Part shown: positions 8,814-17,026 of the stretch, piece by piece
Layout: each line of letters starts with the position of its first letter
Position numbering within the stretch: position 1 is the stretch's first letter
Source of the DNA: an uncultured Candidatus Melainabacteria bacterium
GTDB taxonomy: Bacteria > Cyanobacteriota > Vampirovibrionia > Gastranaerophilales > Gastranaerophilaceae
Assembly (NCBI GenBank): GCA_934717895.1
Contig: CAKUZO010000022.1
Coordinates: 1 to 26,604 of the forward strand
DNA: 26,604 nt
Direction: 5' to 3'
Made by a program: the position numbers and the translations under genes
The notes under the pieces: generated by a model
Databases searched by the model: none
Told to the model about the DNA's origin: nothing
Seen by the model: only the letters and a program-made list of their open reading frames with translations

Positions 8814-8829
8814 TTTGCAAAAATGCAAA
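8814..8829. promoter_or_regulatory. Inverted repeat TTTGCA-N4-TGCAAA upstream of the 57-residue gene
   Basis: A perfect 6-base dyad with a 4-base centre (TTTGCAAAAATGCAAA) lies about ten bases upstream of the ribosome-binding site of the small minus-strand gene. Size and symmetry resemble an operator for a helix-turn-helix dimer, but no regulator is identified and the surroundings are AT-rich. Confidence 0.3.
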
Positions 8830-8963
8830 TCTACTTCACATATTCCCATAACGGCATTTTTTCGAACAAACTTTAACAATTTAAATAATTTTGTTACAAA
8901 ATTTAGCAATTCTACAAAATAATTTTAGTTTAATGTAGAATATTAGAAATATAGGGGAATAGA

Positions 8964-9794
8964 ATGACCACAGATTTTCTAACAAGTTACGACTATTATT
9001 CAAGCAGACGTGATATGGAAGTAATATCACAGATAGTAGAGTCTTTGAAAAAGATTTTAGAGGAAGATAAACACCAACCTCAGCCGTTGTTTTTGAAAAC
9101 ATCAGACAACTTAATTTTGAACATTGCAAGAAAAGTTGTTCAAGAAAAGAAAAAAACTTTTCTTATTGGTATTACAGGCGAGAGTGCTTCCGGAAAAACT
9201 GTTTTTGTTGATAATACTATAAAAGCATGTATTAAAGATAAAAAAGAAGGAATTTATACTGTAATTCGTTGCGATGACTATTACAAAGATACTTCCAAAG
9301 AATTAAAAGAAGCTGGAAGTTATGAGGAGTTATTCAAAACAGGGTTTAGTTTTGACACTCCTGATGCAATTGATTTGGATTTAATGAAAAGTCATTTGGT
9401 ACAATTGAAAGCCGGCAACGCAATTACATCACCTCGTTACGACTTTGTAACTTGCATTTCAGACCCGAACGGGGATATTAAAAAGCCCGCAAAAGTTGTT
9501 TTAACAGAAGGTTTGTACGTACTAAACGAAGGTGTTCGTGACATTATGGACGTTAAAGTATATGTTTATACTCCACTGGAAGTTATCAAAGACAGGTGGT
9601 ACAAACGTGCAGAACTTCGCGGAAAAACCGGAGCTGCCGCTGATTTACAATTCCAAGATGTTAATAAAACAGCTCAACAATATATTCGTCCGGCTTATCA
9701 GATATCAGATGCAGTTATTAATGGTATGGTGTCGCAAGAATATATTCAAGAAATTACAGATAAAATATTTAATACATTAGAAGAAATAGTATAG
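8964..9794 (+). CDS. Uridine kinase / phosphoribulokinase-family P-loop kinase with N-terminal extension
   Basis: A 276-residue cytoplasmic kinase of the Udk/PRK family, probably phosphorylating uridine (and cytidine) in pyrimidine salvage. Walker A is at residues 72-79 (GESASGKT). It is followed by the family-typical IRCDDYYKD, FDTPDAIDLDLM (for substrate binding), SPRYDFVT and VVLTEGLYVL blocks. Typical Udk proteins are near 210 residues and begin close to the P-loop. Here about 65 residues precede it, with little recognisable sequence, so a specialised or different substrate is possible. GGGGAA lies just ahead of the ATG at 8964, and a -10-like TAGAAT is at 8936-8941. It heads a likely co-transcribed group with the exported protein and trxB, though the next gene may have its own promoter. 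Confidence 0.8.
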   Translation: MTTDFLTSYDYYSSRRDMEVISQIVESLKKILEEDKHQPQPLFLKTSDNLILNIARKVVQEKKKTFLIGITGESASGKTVFVDNTIKACIKDKKEGIYTVIRCDDYYKDTSKELKEAGSYEELFKTGFSFDTPDAIDLDLMKSHLVQLKAGNAITSPRYDFVTCISDPNGDIKKPAKVVLTEGLYVLNEGVRDIMDVKVYVYTPLEVIKDRWYKRAELRGKTGAAADLQFQDVNKTAQQYIRPAYQISDAVINGMVSQEYIQEITDKIFNTLEEIV

Positions 9795-9798
9795 ACAA

Positions 9799-9829
9799 CT
9801 GACGTTTTTCTTGAAATTTGTTGTAAAAT
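9799..9829 (+). promoter_or_regulatory. Candidate promoter placing transcription start at the ATG of the exported protein
   Basis: A -10 box TAAAAT at 9824-9829 (or TGTAAA at 9822-9827, 17 bases after CTGACG at 9799-9804) ends seven bases before the ATG at 9836. No Shine-Dalgarno sequence is seen before this ATG or the alternative at 9845. A leaderless message is therefore possible. The -35 match is modest. Confidence 0.35.
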
Positions 9830-9835
9830 GATTAA

Positions 9836-10336
9836 ATGATAAATATGTTAAAAAAGATATTTGTTTTATTCATTTTATTAATTGGCTCATTTGGTTCGGC
9901 AGAAACTTTAAAAGCAGGAGTTTCCAAAATGGGCGCTGTTCCAAACTCATTCTATGGAAGTTGGCGAGTTGTTGCAAAATTAGATAAACAGTCCGGTTCT
10001 GCTTATTTTAAACCTCAAGCGGTAGATTTTTGGAACTTATCACGCACAGGCGACGTCATAAATTTAAACAATCCGTTTACGGGAGCAGATGCAACTATTA
10101 AATTGGATTATGTTGAAGGAAATCTGATAAGATTTACAAAATCAGGAGATTACGACGGAAATAAAAAATTAACAGATACAGTAGATTTAAAAATAGTTGG
10201 GAATTCTTTTACCGGAGTAAATTACCTAACACTTGAAACTTATTCATACAAAGATAAATCGTTAATCAGAAAAGATACTGCAACTTACATTCTGAAAGGC
10301 GAAAAACTCTCAGGCATGAGCATTACAGGGGAATAG
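9836..10336 (+). CDS. Small exported protein of unknown function
   Basis: The 166-residue product begins with a classical signal peptide: Lys-Lys followed by the hydrophobic core IFVLFILLIG and a small-residue cleavage region SFGSAETLKA. No lipobox cysteine is seen, so it is probably soluble in the periplasm or outside. The mature part (about 140 residues) starts with FYGSWRVVAKLD and looks all-beta, reminiscent of lipocalin-like or DUF-type barrels, but I cannot name a family. Two starts are possible (9836, or 9845 giving MLKKIF); neither has a ribosome-binding site. It lies 41 bases after the Udk-like gene and four bases before trxB, whose ribosome-binding site overlaps its end. Confidence 0.75.
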   Translation: MINMLKKIFVLFILLIGSFGSAETLKAGVSKMGAVPNSFYGSWRVVAKLDKQSGSAYFKPQAVDFWNLSRTGDVINLNNPFTGADATIKLDYVEGNLIRFTKSGDYDGNKKLTDTVDLKIVGNSFTGVNYLTLETYSYKDKSLIRKDTATYILKGEKLSGMSITGE

Positions 10337-10340
10337 ATTT

Positions 10341-11279
10341 ATGGAAAGAAAGATTTTTGATATTATTATATTAGGCGGAGGACCTGCCGGATTTTCATCA
10401 GCGATTTACGCAGCCCGAGGAGCTGTTTCGACAGCAATTGTCGACATAAATATGCTAGGTGGACAACCTTCAAACTACCTTGAACTCGAAAATTATCCGG
10501 GGTTCCAACTTGTAGGTGGATATGATTTAATGGAAAAATTTGAAGAGCACGCTGATAAATTTGGGGTTAAAAAATTTCCGATGCAGGAAATTACAAAGAT
10601 AGATTTAGCTAAAAAGAAAATTTATACAAAAGAATACGAATTTTCGGCAAAATCAATAATTATTGCAACTGGAGCTCAACCGATGAAACTTGGTGTAAAA
10701 GGCGAAAAAGAGTTTATCGGGCGAGGTGTTAGCTATTGTGCAGTATGCGATGGGGCTTTTTACAAAGACAAAATTGTCGCAGTTGTCGGAGGCGGAAATT
10801 CTGCAATAGAAGAAGCTATGTATTTGACGAAATTTGCAAAAAAAGTTTATGTAATTCATCGAAGAGATAAACTGAGAGCTGATAAAATTCTCCAAGAAAA
10901 AGCCTTTAAGAACCAAAAAATTGAATTTATTTGGAACTCGATTGTGCTTGAAATACAAGGGGAAAATACTGTAAAATCAATTGTTTTAAAGAATTTACAA
11001 ACAGATAAAATGTCTGAATTAAAAATTGATGGTATTTTCCCATATATTGGAATTTCTCCGAATACAGAGCTTTTTTCAGGTCAATTAAATCAAGATAAAT
11101 ATGGATTTATTATTACAGATACAACTATGGCAACGTCAGTTGATGGAGTTTATGCAATAGGAGATGTTCGTAACACTCCTCTTCGACAAGTTGTAACGGC
11201 AGCCTCAGATGGAGCGATTGGCGCAACTTATGCGCTTCGATATATTGAGCAAACGGAAGAAATTGAGGTTAAATTGTAA
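10341..11279 (+). CDS. trxB: Thioredoxin-disulfide reductase
   Basis: NADPH-dependent flavoenzyme that reduces thioredoxin. The length of 312 residues is typical for the low-molecular-weight bacterial enzyme. Seen in order: the FAD-binding GGGPAG at 12-17, the redox-active CAVC at 133-136 (Cys133 and Cys136), the NADPH-binding GGGNSAIEEA at 150-159, and HRRDKLRA at 173-180, whose arginines are those known to bind the NADPH 2'-phosphate. The C-terminal FAD motif YAIGDVRNTPLRQVVTAASD completes the fold. GGGGAA precedes the ATG, four bases after the stop of the exported-protein gene, so the two are probably translated from one message. No thioredoxin gene is visible in the window. Confidence 0.95.
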   Translation: MERKIFDIIILGGGPAGFSSAIYAARGAVSTAIVDINMLGGQPSNYLELENYPGFQLVGGYDLMEKFEEHADKFGVKKFPMQEITKIDLAKKKIYTKEYEFSAKSIIIATGAQPMKLGVKGEKEFIGRGVSYCAVCDGAFYKDKIVAVVGGGNSAIEEAMYLTKFAKKVYVIHRRDKLRADKILQEKAFKNQKIEFIWNSIVLEIQGENTVKSIVLKNLQTDKMSELKIDGIFPYIGISPNTELFSGQLNQDKYGFIITDTTMATSVDGVYAIGDVRNTPLRQVVTAASDGAIGATYALRYIEQTEEIEVKL

Positions 11280-11303
11280 ACATTTGTAAATATTTGTAAA
11301 TAA
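11274..11303 (+). repeat. Three tandem copies of a 10-base repeat, overlapping the shared upstream element
   Basis: TTGTAAACAT, TTGTAAATAT and TTGTAAATAA follow one another at 11274-11303, starting inside the trxB stop region. The first 19 bases (TTGTAAACATTTGTAAATA, 11274-11292) match the element found upstream of the genes at 6044 and 7100 at 15 of 19 positions relative to the 7100 copy, and end 80 bases before the ATG at 11372. Probable regulatory array for the 122-residue gene. Confidence 0.5.
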
Positions 11304-11371
11304 ATTGCATAAACTAACAAAATAATTATTTCACGTGTCTTAATGTCGACATACAAAAAGGAGATACATTT

Positions 11372-11740
11372 ATGCAAATTAATTCAAGTTTAAATTCTGT
11401 TCCTCAGAGTACATCTTTTGGGAAAAAATATCCATTTGGCGATATTATGTCAATTATGTCAGCTTGCTATGCAGGAAACACAAAATCAGTTAATAAAACT
11501 TGCGCTTCAATTGTTGGCAAAGAAGTTGGCGACATCGTAAGTCAAAGAGCAAATTTTAATAAAGCAAGACAGTTATTAATCACAAAACATTCTGATTTGT
11601 GTCCAACAGCTGCAAAATTCGCAAACGCTATTGATGCAGAAAATTCAAACCACTATGCAATTACGGCTAAAAGAATGAAAGAAATCGTTAATGCTGAGGC
11701 AAAAGATTTTGGAAGCAAATCAATCGATATCAACGTTTAA
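11372..11740 (+). CDS. Small uncharacterised protein with N-terminal SFGKK motif
   Basis: Unrecognised 122-residue soluble protein, probably mostly helical after residue 25. Its N-terminus is polar (MQINSSLNSVPQST), followed by SFGKK at residues 15-19. The same pentapeptide appears at residues 10-14 of the 588-residue protein at 23362. There is no signal peptide or membrane segment. It has three cysteines (near residues 32, 44 and 77) and no motif that suggests catalysis. The start is certain from a strong AAGGAGA site about ten bases ahead. It stands alone with a repeat-type upstream element and a strong bidirectional terminator. From memory, SFG-type N-termini are frequent in Gastranaerophilales proteins; this needs a database check. 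Confidence 0.75.
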   Translation: MQINSSLNSVPQSTSFGKKYPFGDIMSIMSACYAGNTKSVNKTCASIVGKEVGDIVSQRANFNKARQLLITKHSDLCPTAAKFANAIDAENSNHYAITAKRMKEIVNAEAKDFGSKSIDINV

Positions 11741-11760
11741 GATTTTAAAATATAAATAAT

Positions 11761-11803
11761 AAAAAACGGTGGAGGTAATTATAACCTCCACCGTTTTTTA
11801 TTT
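11761..11803. terminator. Strong bidirectional terminator
   Basis: A perfect 16-base-pair stem (AAAAAACGGTGGAGGT at 11761-11776 and its complement at 11784-11799) with a seven-base loop. It carries an A-tract on one side and a T-tract on the other. It ends the 122-residue gene on the plus strand and the long minus-strand operon, whose last stop codon is at 11806-11808. Confidence 0.92.
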
Positions 11804-11805
11804 TA

Positions 11806-14800
11806 TTATTTAACAAGGTTTTTCAAATTTTTTAAACCTTTAAATGCATCTTGCATTTGCTGTTTAGATTCTGCTGCTTGTGTTCTTTGTTCTTCCATGT
11901 GGTTGTTAAAAGCTTCCTTTTTCTCTTGAACGGCATTTTTCACAGCTTGTTTTGTCTCTTTAATCTGTTCTTTCATTGTTGTTTTTTGAATAGCTGACAT
12001 ATCACATGTTGATAGCCATTTGAACGATTTAACAGAACTTCTGCTTTCTACCCCACCATTAAAGACAACTTTGAAATCTTTATGATTTTTACTACCAGTC
12101 GACAAAGCTGGAATTGCTGCAATATTTTCTCCTTTCGGATTTGTTGTAAGAGCATTTATAATATTTCCTGTTGCCGTCCCAAATTTAGGGATATAAGACG
12201 TCAGTTTCGTTACAGACAAATCTCCAAGCGGCCCTAATACAGATACAACTTCTGCTGACAACCGTCCTAATACAATAACGTTTGCAGTAGCATTTAGCAA
12301 ATTGTATTTTCCGGTAATATGGTATGACATGCTAGGACCTGATGTATTTATAGGAGCAAGAGTTGCCCAGCCATTATTGAACGTCAGATTGCCGGAAATC
12401 GTTTTGAAGTGAGCAGTATTTTTAATAGTTGGTAATGATTTAACTGAATTTACAGCAGCTTTAACGATGCTGTTTTGTTGCAAGTTTTGTGCAAACAGGA
12501 AGTTTTCAAAACGTCCGATATTTCCAAAAGATCCGTCCGAAATTTTGAAACTTGCTTTTCCTTTCAAATTTTTCATCATTTCAACATCAGTTGTACCATG
12601 AAGGGTTACATTCGCATTGAAATCCAACTTCCCTGACAATGCGTTTTTAAGACCAGCCGCACCCGCAATAGCATTTTCTGCATTCATGCCAGTTCCTTTA
12701 AACACAACGCCGATGTGTCCGTTTGTTATGTTGTAAGAGATGTTTCCATTTACTTTGCCTGAAAACGCATCGCCTATCAGATTTTTCAAGTAAAATACAT
12801 TATTTGTAAGATTAAAATCTGATGCAAGATTTTCTGCGACAATTCCGCCGGAAACAAATTTTTTCAAAGTTCCTTTGCCTCTGGCAATAGGTCCATTTAG
12901 ACTAACTTGCATATCACCCATTGTAACAGCTGCTTCCGGAATTTTTATTGAAGGAATTGAAACAGATCCTTTCAAAATCGGATTTGCAGCAACTCCTGTT
13001 ACATCAATATTTCCGCCAGCTACAACTTTTGATTTGCTAAATCCTGGGATTACAAATGCGATGTTATTTGGTGTTGTGACATTTAGGTTAAGTTTTTGAG
13101 ATTTGGTTAAATCGTTTACGCTACCTTTTAATGTCGCAATGTTTGCACCGTTGGCATAAATTCCGGTGTCTGAGAATTTCAAACTATCGCCATTGATTTT
13201 TATATTTCCTTTTATGGCTGTTGTTTTTCCGCGCAATTGATCAACTGCAACAACAGAAACATAATTGGTCGGATTTGCAGTCAAATTGAATGTGACATCT
13301 TGCGTTTTATCGTTCCCAAGCACATTAACAGATAGCGGTAATTTACCTTTTGCACTAACCATAGACCGCATATCCGCCGGAATCATTGAACGAATATCTG
13401 ATGCAAGAAGATTCCCTTTTGCATTGATATTAAATTTAAGATTTTTATTTGTATAATCACTGACTTTTCCGGTAATATCAATTCGAGAATTATTCAATAA
13501 AATATAGGCATTATTGATATTAATATCTTTCTCACCAAAAGTGATTTTTGCAGACGGAGCCGTAATTCTTGCCATCGGATTAATAACTTTGGCATTGTTT
13601 AGATTTACAAGTCCATCGATTTTTTTGCCATCGGTTGTCAAGTCGACTTTTGAACTAAGCATTGTAATTGTTGTGTTAGATGGAACATTTTTTACATTAA
13701 CGTTATCAATACTCAGGTTAACTTTCGGAACGATTTTGTCAAGTTTGCCTTTCAAAGTCGTATTCATAGACAAAGTTCCACTATTAATTTGATTTTCCTT
13801 CAACAAAGACATTTGCCCGAGAGCAAGTAACAACCCTCTCAATTGAAGTCTGTCCGCAATAACCGAAATATCTGCGTCTGCTTCGTGAGAAATAGAGCCT
13901 TTGATACTTAGCGGTTGTCCTAAAACCGACAAACCTGCTTTTTTTATGTTTACCATATTGTTTGCAAAATCAATATCAGCGCTGATGTTGTTTACATACG
14001 CATTATAGAGTTTGTAAGCCAAAGAAGCAGAAGGAATTTTTAAATATCCGGAAGATTCAATGTTTTTCAAATTCGATTTGATTGTGAAATCCGCATTAAT
14101 CCCGCCTGTTGCACTCAAAGTATCTAAGTCATTGTAATCAAAGGATTTTGCAACACTATCAATTAAATCGATTAAACTATTAAATTTTGCATTTGACTTA
14201 CAGTTCAAGCTGATTTTAGGGTGCTTTCCTGTTTTGAAATCGCCAATAAGTTCTGTTAATTCGTCTTTTGCGGTGTATAATTTCGCATACATTTTTATGC
14301 CGTTGTTTTTGAAATTGAAATCAGCAGTGCTTTCAGGTAATTTCTTACCATCAACTTCTATTCCTAGATTAGATATATTCAAAACACCGGTCATGTCTAA
14401 GTCATCAACAGTTCCATCGACTTTAATATTTCCGTTAACATTTGCCGTAAGTTGATTTTTGTAAATTGCTTTAAAGATGTCTATTATATTAAAATTAATA
14501 TCTTGTGGAGTTTTTTCTTCGGTATCAGCCGGTGCAAAAACAAGGTCATTTAAATCAATATCAGGCATGATTTTGTTTAAAACCTTGATATCATAGCTGA
14601 ATTGTTCTTTATCTTGCAACTGAACTTTACCATCAACAGCAACTTTTATTTTCTTATTCAAGATAAAATCGCTCACAGAAAGGTTATTCCCGAATATTGA
14701 ATAAGTTTTATCTGTTGGGATATCAATGAATGTGACATTGTAATTATTTACAATTATATTTGGAAGATGATTTGACAATTTTAGCCCAAACGGCAAAGCT

Positions 14801-15243
14801 GTCATTGCTTGTGGCTGTTCTTCTGAGTTGCCTTGCGATTGAGGGATAAAATCTTCAATCAAAAACTTTCCATCTTTTTTAACTTTAAGATTAGCATTAA
14901 TATTTTCTGCGCCAACCATATCTATTTCAATATTTTTAGCCAAAAGCGGGATTAGTGACATTTTGGCTTGAACATTATCAGCAGTTAATAGTTTGTCATT
15001 ATTAGGAAGAGCGACATCAACATGCCCTGCCTTTGCCCCAAGTGTCAGCTTCGGAGTCGATACGATTTGCATATTTTCAAGCTTAACCTTAAATCCGCAA
15101 GAATTTTCTATCATTGCAGAAATTTCATCGCTGTAAGAATTTATCAAGCCGGTCAAAAACAAAGGTGCAACTAAAAAAGCGATATACAAAGTCGCCAAAA
15201 TAGAAACAATAGTAATGCCTGTATATTTCAAAAATTTATTCAT
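11806..15243 (-). CDS. AsmA-like envelope protein (1145 residues)
   Basis: A very large protein with one N-terminal transmembrane helix (about residues 7-32) and a long extracytoplasmic region of repeating beta-rich units, as in the AsmA/TamB/YhdP group of bridge-like lipid-transfer proteins. The AsmA-type C-terminal pattern is visible: AGLKNALSGKLDFNA, MKNLKGKASFKISDGSFG, FKTISGNLTFNNGWATL and VIVLGRLSAEVVSVLGPLG. The last 60 residues form a charged Lys/Glu/Gln coiled-coil-like tail that I do not associate with the family. Two in-frame ATGs exist. The one at 15243 has GAGGG eight bases away, while the one at 15249 is only two bases from it, so 15243 is preferred. It follows miaA by 41 bases. 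The likely role is phospholipid or envelope homeostasis, implying an outer membrane. Confidence 0.85.
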   Translation of the reverse strand: MNKFLKYTGITIVSILATLYIAFLVAPLFLTGLINSYSDEISAMIENSCGFKVKLENMQIVSTPKLTLGAKAGHVDVALPNNDKLLTADNVQAKMSLIPLLAKNIEIDMVGAENINANLKVKKDGKFLIEDFIPQSQGNSEEQPQAMTALPFGLKLSNHLPNIIVNNYNVTFIDIPTDKTYSIFGNNLSVSDFILNKKIKVAVDGKVQLQDKEQFSYDIKVLNKIMPDIDLNDLVFAPADTEEKTPQDINFNIIDIFKAIYKNQLTANVNGNIKVDGTVDDLDMTGVLNISNLGIEVDGKKLPESTADFNFKNNGIKMYAKLYTAKDELTELIGDFKTGKHPKISLNCKSNAKFNSLIDLIDSVAKSFDYNDLDTLSATGGINADFTIKSNLKNIESSGYLKIPSASLAYKLYNAYVNNISADIDFANNMVNIKKAGLSVLGQPLSIKGSISHEADADISVIADRLQLRGLLLALGQMSLLKENQINSGTLSMNTTLKGKLDKIVPKVNLSIDNVNVKNVPSNTTITMLSSKVDLTTDGKKIDGLVNLNNAKVINPMARITAPSAKITFGEKDININNAYILLNNSRIDITGKVSDYTNKNLKFNINAKGNLLASDIRSMIPADMRSMVSAKGKLPLSVNVLGNDKTQDVTFNLTANPTNYVSVVAVDQLRGKTTAIKGNIKINGDSLKFSDTGIYANGANIATLKGSVNDLTKSQKLNLNVTTPNNIAFVIPGFSKSKVVAGGNIDVTGVAANPILKGSVSIPSIKIPEAAVTMGDMQVSLNGPIARGKGTLKKFVSGGIVAENLASDFNLTNNVFYLKNLIGDAFSGKVNGNISYNITNGHIGVVFKGTGMNAENAIAGAAGLKNALSGKLDFNANVTLHGTTDVEMMKNLKGKASFKISDGSFGNIGRFENFLFAQNLQQNSIVKAAVNSVKSLPTIKNTAHFKTISGNLTFNNGWATLAPINTSGPSMSYHITGKYNLLNATANVIVLGRLSAEVVSVLGPLGDLSVTKLTSYIPKFGTATGNIINALTTNPKGENIAAIPALSTGSKNHKDFKVVFNGGVESRSSVKSFKWLSTCDMSAIQKTTMKEQIKETKQAVKNAVQEKKEAFNNHMEEQRTQAAESKQQMQDAFKGLKNLKNLVK

Positions 15244-15284
15244 AATCATATCCCTCTTTTACGTGCAATATTTTACCACAAAAT

Positions 15285-16160
15285 TTACTTTTTCTTCTTA
15301 TCCGGATAGCAATTCCAATTGATTTCTTCGTTCTTTCTAAACCAAGTCAATTGACGTTTTGCGTAATTTCTTGTATTTTGTTTTAGTTTATCTTTTGCTT
15401 CGTCAAGACTCAATTCTCCATCAAGGTATGAAATAATTTCTCGATATCCGATTGTATCAACTATATTCGGAATTCTACCATGTTTTTCAAGAAGTTTTTG
15501 AGTTTCGTCTATTAACCCCTGTTCCACCATTAAATCAACTCGCCTGTTAATTCGGTCATAAAGCTCTTCTCTCGGGTAATTCAACCCAATCCACTCTACC
15601 TCAAACTCTTTTTCATCTTTAATTCCACGCGCGAGATGAAGAGGTTTTCCTGTATGTTTAACAATTTCAATATATCTGATAAGTTTTTTCTTATCATTTT
15701 GTTCAACAGAATTTGCGGCCTTTTCGTCTATTTTTGACAATATCTCAAACAATTCTTCAAATGATTTTGAAGCAAGTTCTTTTCTCAATTCATAATCCGC
15801 ATTCATCTCAGGCAAATCATAGTTTTCTAATAAGATTCTGAGATACAATCCCGTTCCACCTGCAATTATAGGAGTTTTGCCTCTTGAAATAATATCTTTA
15901 ATACATTTTCTCGCGTCTTTGGCATACCAACCGGCTGAATAATTCTCTTCCGGCTCTACAACATCAATCAAATGGTGCGGGATACCTTGTCTTTCCTCAA
16001 CAGTCGGTTTTGCAGTGCCAATATCCATACCTTTGTACACAAGTCTGGAATCTGCAGAAATAATTTCCCCATTAATTTGTTTGGCAAGCTCTATTGCATA
16101 AGAGGTTTTTCCACTTGCAGTAGCTCCAACAACAGCAATAACTTTGGGCAGCTTATCCAT
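15285..16160 (-). CDS. miaA: tRNA dimethylallyltransferase
   Basis: Transfers a dimethylallyl group to N6 of A37 in tRNAs that read codons starting with U. Seen: P-loop GATASGKT near the N-terminus, then SADSRLVYKGMDIGTAKP, IPHHLIDVVEPEENYSAGWY, GGTGLYLR, and the C-terminal DTIGYREIISYLDGE and YAKRQLTWFRKN blocks, all diagnostic for MiaA. Starts at 16175, 16166 and 16160 are possible. The ATG at 16160 gives MDKLPKVIAVVG, has GGA eight bases upstream and overlaps the stop of the membrane-protein gene by eight bases, fitting translational coupling; it yields 291 residues. Downstream is the AsmA-like gene. Confidence 0.95.
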   Translation of the reverse strand: MDKLPKVIAVVGATASGKTSYAIELAKQINGEIISADSRLVYKGMDIGTAKPTVEERQGIPHHLIDVVEPEENYSAGWYAKDARKCIKDIISRGKTPIIAGGTGLYLRILLENYDLPEMNADYELRKELASKSFEELFEILSKIDEKAANSVEQNDKKKLIRYIEIVKHTGKPLHLARGIKDEKEFEVEWIGLNYPREELYDRINRRVDLMVEQGLIDETQKLLEKHGRIPNIVDTIGYREIISYLDGELSLDEAKDKLKQNTRNYAKRQLTWFRKNEEINWNCYPDKKKK

Positions 16161-17007
16161 CAGCATTTTCCACATACTTTCGGTTGAAACACAAGAATAT
16201 TAAGACAACTAAATATACCGAATAATAAAACATAACTATGCTCATAATAATATAAGCAAACGGATTTATCACCGCAAATGTATTAATAAATAATAATAAA
16301 AAACCGATAAACCATAATATTAAATACAGTCTGACAGTTGTGAAAAAATCTTTCAATAATTTTACAACAGAACGCCAAAGAGCAATCAATGGATTTGGAG
16401 TGCAACAAACTATTTCCGGAATCCAAAACATCAAAAGATACATTATCACTGATGTTACGGACATAAAAAGTAAACTCCACTTTCCAAAAAATATAATTTG
16501 TTCAATTGACAAGCTATCAATAAACTCTGGCATACTTTGATTTGCGGCAAGTTCTGAATTTACCGTAAGTTCTTGCAAATGTTGCATTGATTGAGTATCA
16601 AGTCCACCAATAATATGCAAACCTAAAAAGTACACAATAGGAGTTGCAATTAGCTGTATTATAAAAAATATTAAATAAACCCCGCCAAATGACAGAAAGT
16701 ATTTAGCAACACCTTCTCCGAAATTTTTAAACAAATTCAGAGTCGCTTTTGCCCTATCTTTATCTAATACAAACACCTGTTTAGAAAGCTGGATTGCACC
16801 CTCAATCATATTAAACCAACCTGCACAGAAAATCCCAAACATTACAAGTACAGTTAAAGATCCAACCAAAAACTTTGGAGCAGAATCAATATTATACTTA
16901 GAATACAAAGAATATAAATCCAAAACCATAATAAAAACAATTAATGGAATTGCCAGAATAATATTAAAATTTGTTATTTTTATTGCATCTTTGAATAATT
17001 CACGCAT
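16153..17007 (-). CDS. Uncharacterised multi-spanning membrane protein
   Basis: I do not recognise the family. From the ATG at 17007 the protein has 284 residues and about five to six hydrophobic segments: a first near residues 15-32, a second around TVLVMFGIFCAGWFNMIEGA, one around YFLSFGGVYLIFFIIQLIAT, one around LLFMSVTSVIMYLLMFWIPE, and a final pair covering LILWFIGFLLLFINTF to YYSVYLVVLIFLCF. Conserved-looking features are FNMIEGAIQLSK and IPEIVCCTPNPLIALWRS, similar in layout to generic DUF975/UPF-type integral membrane proteins; that is only a resemblance. The frame stays open to a TTG at 17064 inside the upstream gene, but GGGAG ahead of the ATG at 17007 and the absence of overlap favour the shorter form. 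It overlaps miaA. Confidence 0.7.
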   Translation of the reverse strand: MRELFKDAIKITNFNIILAIPLIVFIMVLDLYSLYSKYNIDSAPKFLVGSLTVLVMFGIFCAGWFNMIEGAIQLSKQVFVLDKDRAKATLNLFKNFGEGVAKYFLSFGGVYLIFFIIQLIATPIVYFLGLHIIGGLDTQSMQHLQELTVNSELAANQSMPEFIDSLSIEQIIFFGKWSLLFMSVTSVIMYLLMFWIPEIVCCTPNPLIALWRSVVKLLKDFFTTVRLYLILWFIGFLLLFINTFAVINPFAYIIMSIVMFYYSVYLVVLIFLCFNRKYVENADG

Positions 17008-17026
17008 ATCATCAAAGCTCCCAACT

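Noticed and set aside
8790..8909. Extended form of the 57-residue gene (97 residues)
   Set aside because: The extra part reads AT-rich leader sequence, including the dyad at 8814-8829, and has no ribosome-binding site of its own.
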